From the NCBI GenBank assembly GCA_003489395.1, contig DNMN01000057.1, positions 4,880 through 11,120 of the forward strand: DNA of 6,241 nucleotides. Reading direction: 5' to 3'. Positions 5,017-6,241 of this stretch are shown here, piece after piece. This DNA comes from Candidatus Yonathbacteria bacterium (GTDB taxonomy: Bacteria; Patescibacteriota; Minisyncoccia; Phycocordibacterales; UBA1550). Each line of letters opens with the position of its first letter. Within the stretch, counting starts at the first letter, position 1. The notes under the pieces were generated by a model that searched no databases, was not told the origin of the DNA, and was given only the letters and a program-made list of their open reading frames with translations. The position numbers were made by a program, and so were the translations under genes.

Positions 5017-5026
5017 GTTCCCCAAC

Positions 5027-6241
5027 CTACACATTGCTCATCACGCTATACATAGGTGAAATCATAGATATTGCGAAGAACCCAACCGATGCGCCGATAA
5101 ACACCATCAAAATCGGCTCAATGATTGTTGACATATTTTTCGTTGCTTCATCGACCTCGTTTTCGTAATAAGTCGCCAAATTGAGAAGCATCTCTGCAAG
5201 CTTTCCTGTTTCCTCGCCCACTTCTATCATATCACCAACCAAAAGCGGATAAATATCTGTTTCCGCAAACACAGACGACAATGGGATACCCTTTTGAACT
5301 CGCTCACCTGCCAATTTTAGCCTATCTTTGTAGTATGAGTTTTGCAAAACATCTTTTGTGATAGATATTGCCTCCAACATATCCACGCCAGATGAGAGCA
5401 AAGATGAAAGTGTGCGCGCCGTGCGAGCCGCGTTTGACTGTCGCACAAGGTCTCCAACAACTGGCAACTTGAACGATATAAACTCAAGTCCGCGTTTGCC
5501 TTGCTTCGTGCGAAGAGCAAAAAAAATCGCCGTTCCAATTGTCGCAACAATAAGCATACCAACTATCAAATGATTAGAAAGAAAATCAGAAATCCACATT
5601 ATTATTTTTGTGCTTGTAGGAAGCTCTGTATTGAGCTCCTTGAACGTTGCCGCGAGTGTAGGCACAACGTAGATAAACATCAGCACACCGATAATAATGA
5701 GTGTCGCAATAACAACCGACGGATAAATCATCGCGCCTTTTATTTTCTTTTTCAAAAGGTAACTTTTTTCAAGCTGGTCACCCAGTGTGAGTAGCGCGTC
5801 TGAAAGACCTCCAGACTCCTCGCCCGCGCGCACCATAGAAACGAATATTGGAGAAAATACTTTCGGGAATTTTGCCATTCCTGCCGATAGCGTTGAGCCT
5901 TTGCTAATCTCAGCTATCAAGGTCTTCAGCGTTTTTTTGAGAGCAGGATTTTTTGTTTGACGCTCCTGAATAGAAAGTCCGCGAGATAAGGAGAGTCCTG
6001 CCGTCATCATCGCGCTCAAATTGTGGGAAAAAGTAATAAGCTCGCGAACCTTCACGCGAGAAAGCATCTCGTTGATGGTGTCCATATTGATAACAAAACC
6101 TTTGGCGAGTTCCTCCACAGCCACTACGGACTTTCCTTGCTTTCGCAAATCTGCCGCAACAGCAAAACGATCCTTCGCCTCCATTTCACCGGAGGTCTGG
6201 TCGCCTGACAATTCGCGCACTTTGTATTTAAATTTTGGCAT
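5027..6241 (-). CDS. pilC: Type IV pilus inner-membrane platform protein PilC (GspF family)
   Basis: Polytopic inner-membrane protein on which the assembly ATPase acts to extrude or retract pilins. The 404-residue length is full for the family, and MPKFKYKVRE is the usual PilC N-terminus, so the ATG at the very edge of the window is the real start. Two T2SSF domains are visible, about 68-190 and 270-392, each with its signature: SMVRAGEESGGL (135-146) and DMIEVGEETGKL (337-348). Membrane segments lie at about 172-194, 225-243 and 374-397, the usual three. The short N-terminal region (1-60) is the soluble domain expected to contact the ATPase. It is the first gene visible in the operon; the ATPase genes normally next to it would be upstream, outside the window. 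Its stop is 17 nt before the GspH-like gene. Confidence 0.95.
   Translation of the reverse strand: MPKFKYKVRELSGDQTSGEMEAKDRFAVAADLRKQGKSVVAVEELAKGFVINMDTINEMLSRVKVRELITFSHNLSAMMTAGLSLSRGLSIQERQTKNPALKKTLKTLIAEISKGSTLSAGMAKFPKVFSPIFVSMVRAGEESGGLSDALLTLGDQLEKSYLLKKKIKGAMIYPSVVIATLIIIGVLMFIYVVPTLAATFKELNTELPTSTKIIMWISDFLSNHLIVGMLIVATIGTAIFFALRTKQGKRGLEFISFKLPVVGDLVRQSNAARTARTLSSLLSSGVDMLEAISITKDVLQNSYYKDRLKLAGERVQKGIPLSSVFAETDIYPLLVGDMIEVGEETGKLAEMLLNLATYYENEVDEATKNMSTIIEPILMVFIGASVGFFAISMISPMYSVMSNV

Overview
The window reads as part of a small, AT-leaning bacterial genome, most probably a Patescibacteria/CPR (Parcubacteria-like) lineage. This rests on the style of the proteins (compact type IV pilus cassette, Thr/Ser-rich pseudopilins, divergent glycolytic enzymes), not on a marker gene. 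TAG, TAA and TGA all end genes here (TGA ends tpiA), so the UGA-glycine code of Gracilibacteria/SR1 is not supported. All genes lie on the minus strand, so transcription runs from high to low coordinates.

Right part (6241 to 1874): a tightly spaced type IV pilus/type II secretion-like operon in the order pilC (GspF) - GspH/FimT-like - GspI/PilV-like - GspJ/PilW-like - GspK/PilX-like. Gaps are 6-17 nt. PilC is the inner-membrane platform. The four pseudopilins have the composition and order of the tip-priming complex known from type II secretion (H-I-J-K). The last one lacks Glu+5 and carries a large Gly/Ser/Thr-rich exported domain with six cysteines, so it could form the exposed tip. The operon's upstream part (ATPases, major pilin, PilM/N/O-like genes if present) lies outside the window. 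It ends at a strong, fully palindromic 18-bp hairpin at 1804-1842.

Left part (1792 to 1): an extended -10 promoter directly beside that terminator drives tpiA (triosephosphate isomerase) and pgk (phosphoglycerate kinase, cut by the window edge), which overlap by ATGA. This is a two-gene glycolytic unit independent of the pilus operon.

The most unusual structure is a 7-bp-period repeat system. The first three pseudopilin genes share an almost identical 37-nt block spanning the RBS spacer, the start codon and the first codons. This block opens a heptanucleotide-periodic array that encodes most of an unusually long (27, 34 and 43 residue) prepilin leader. In two of the three genes a palindrome interrupts the array. 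A further 7-bp-period array abuts the terminator palindrome at the operon's 3' end. Because 7 is not a multiple of 3, gain or loss of one unit would shift the reading frame, so these minor pilins could be phase-variable. That is a hypothesis, not something one sequence can show.
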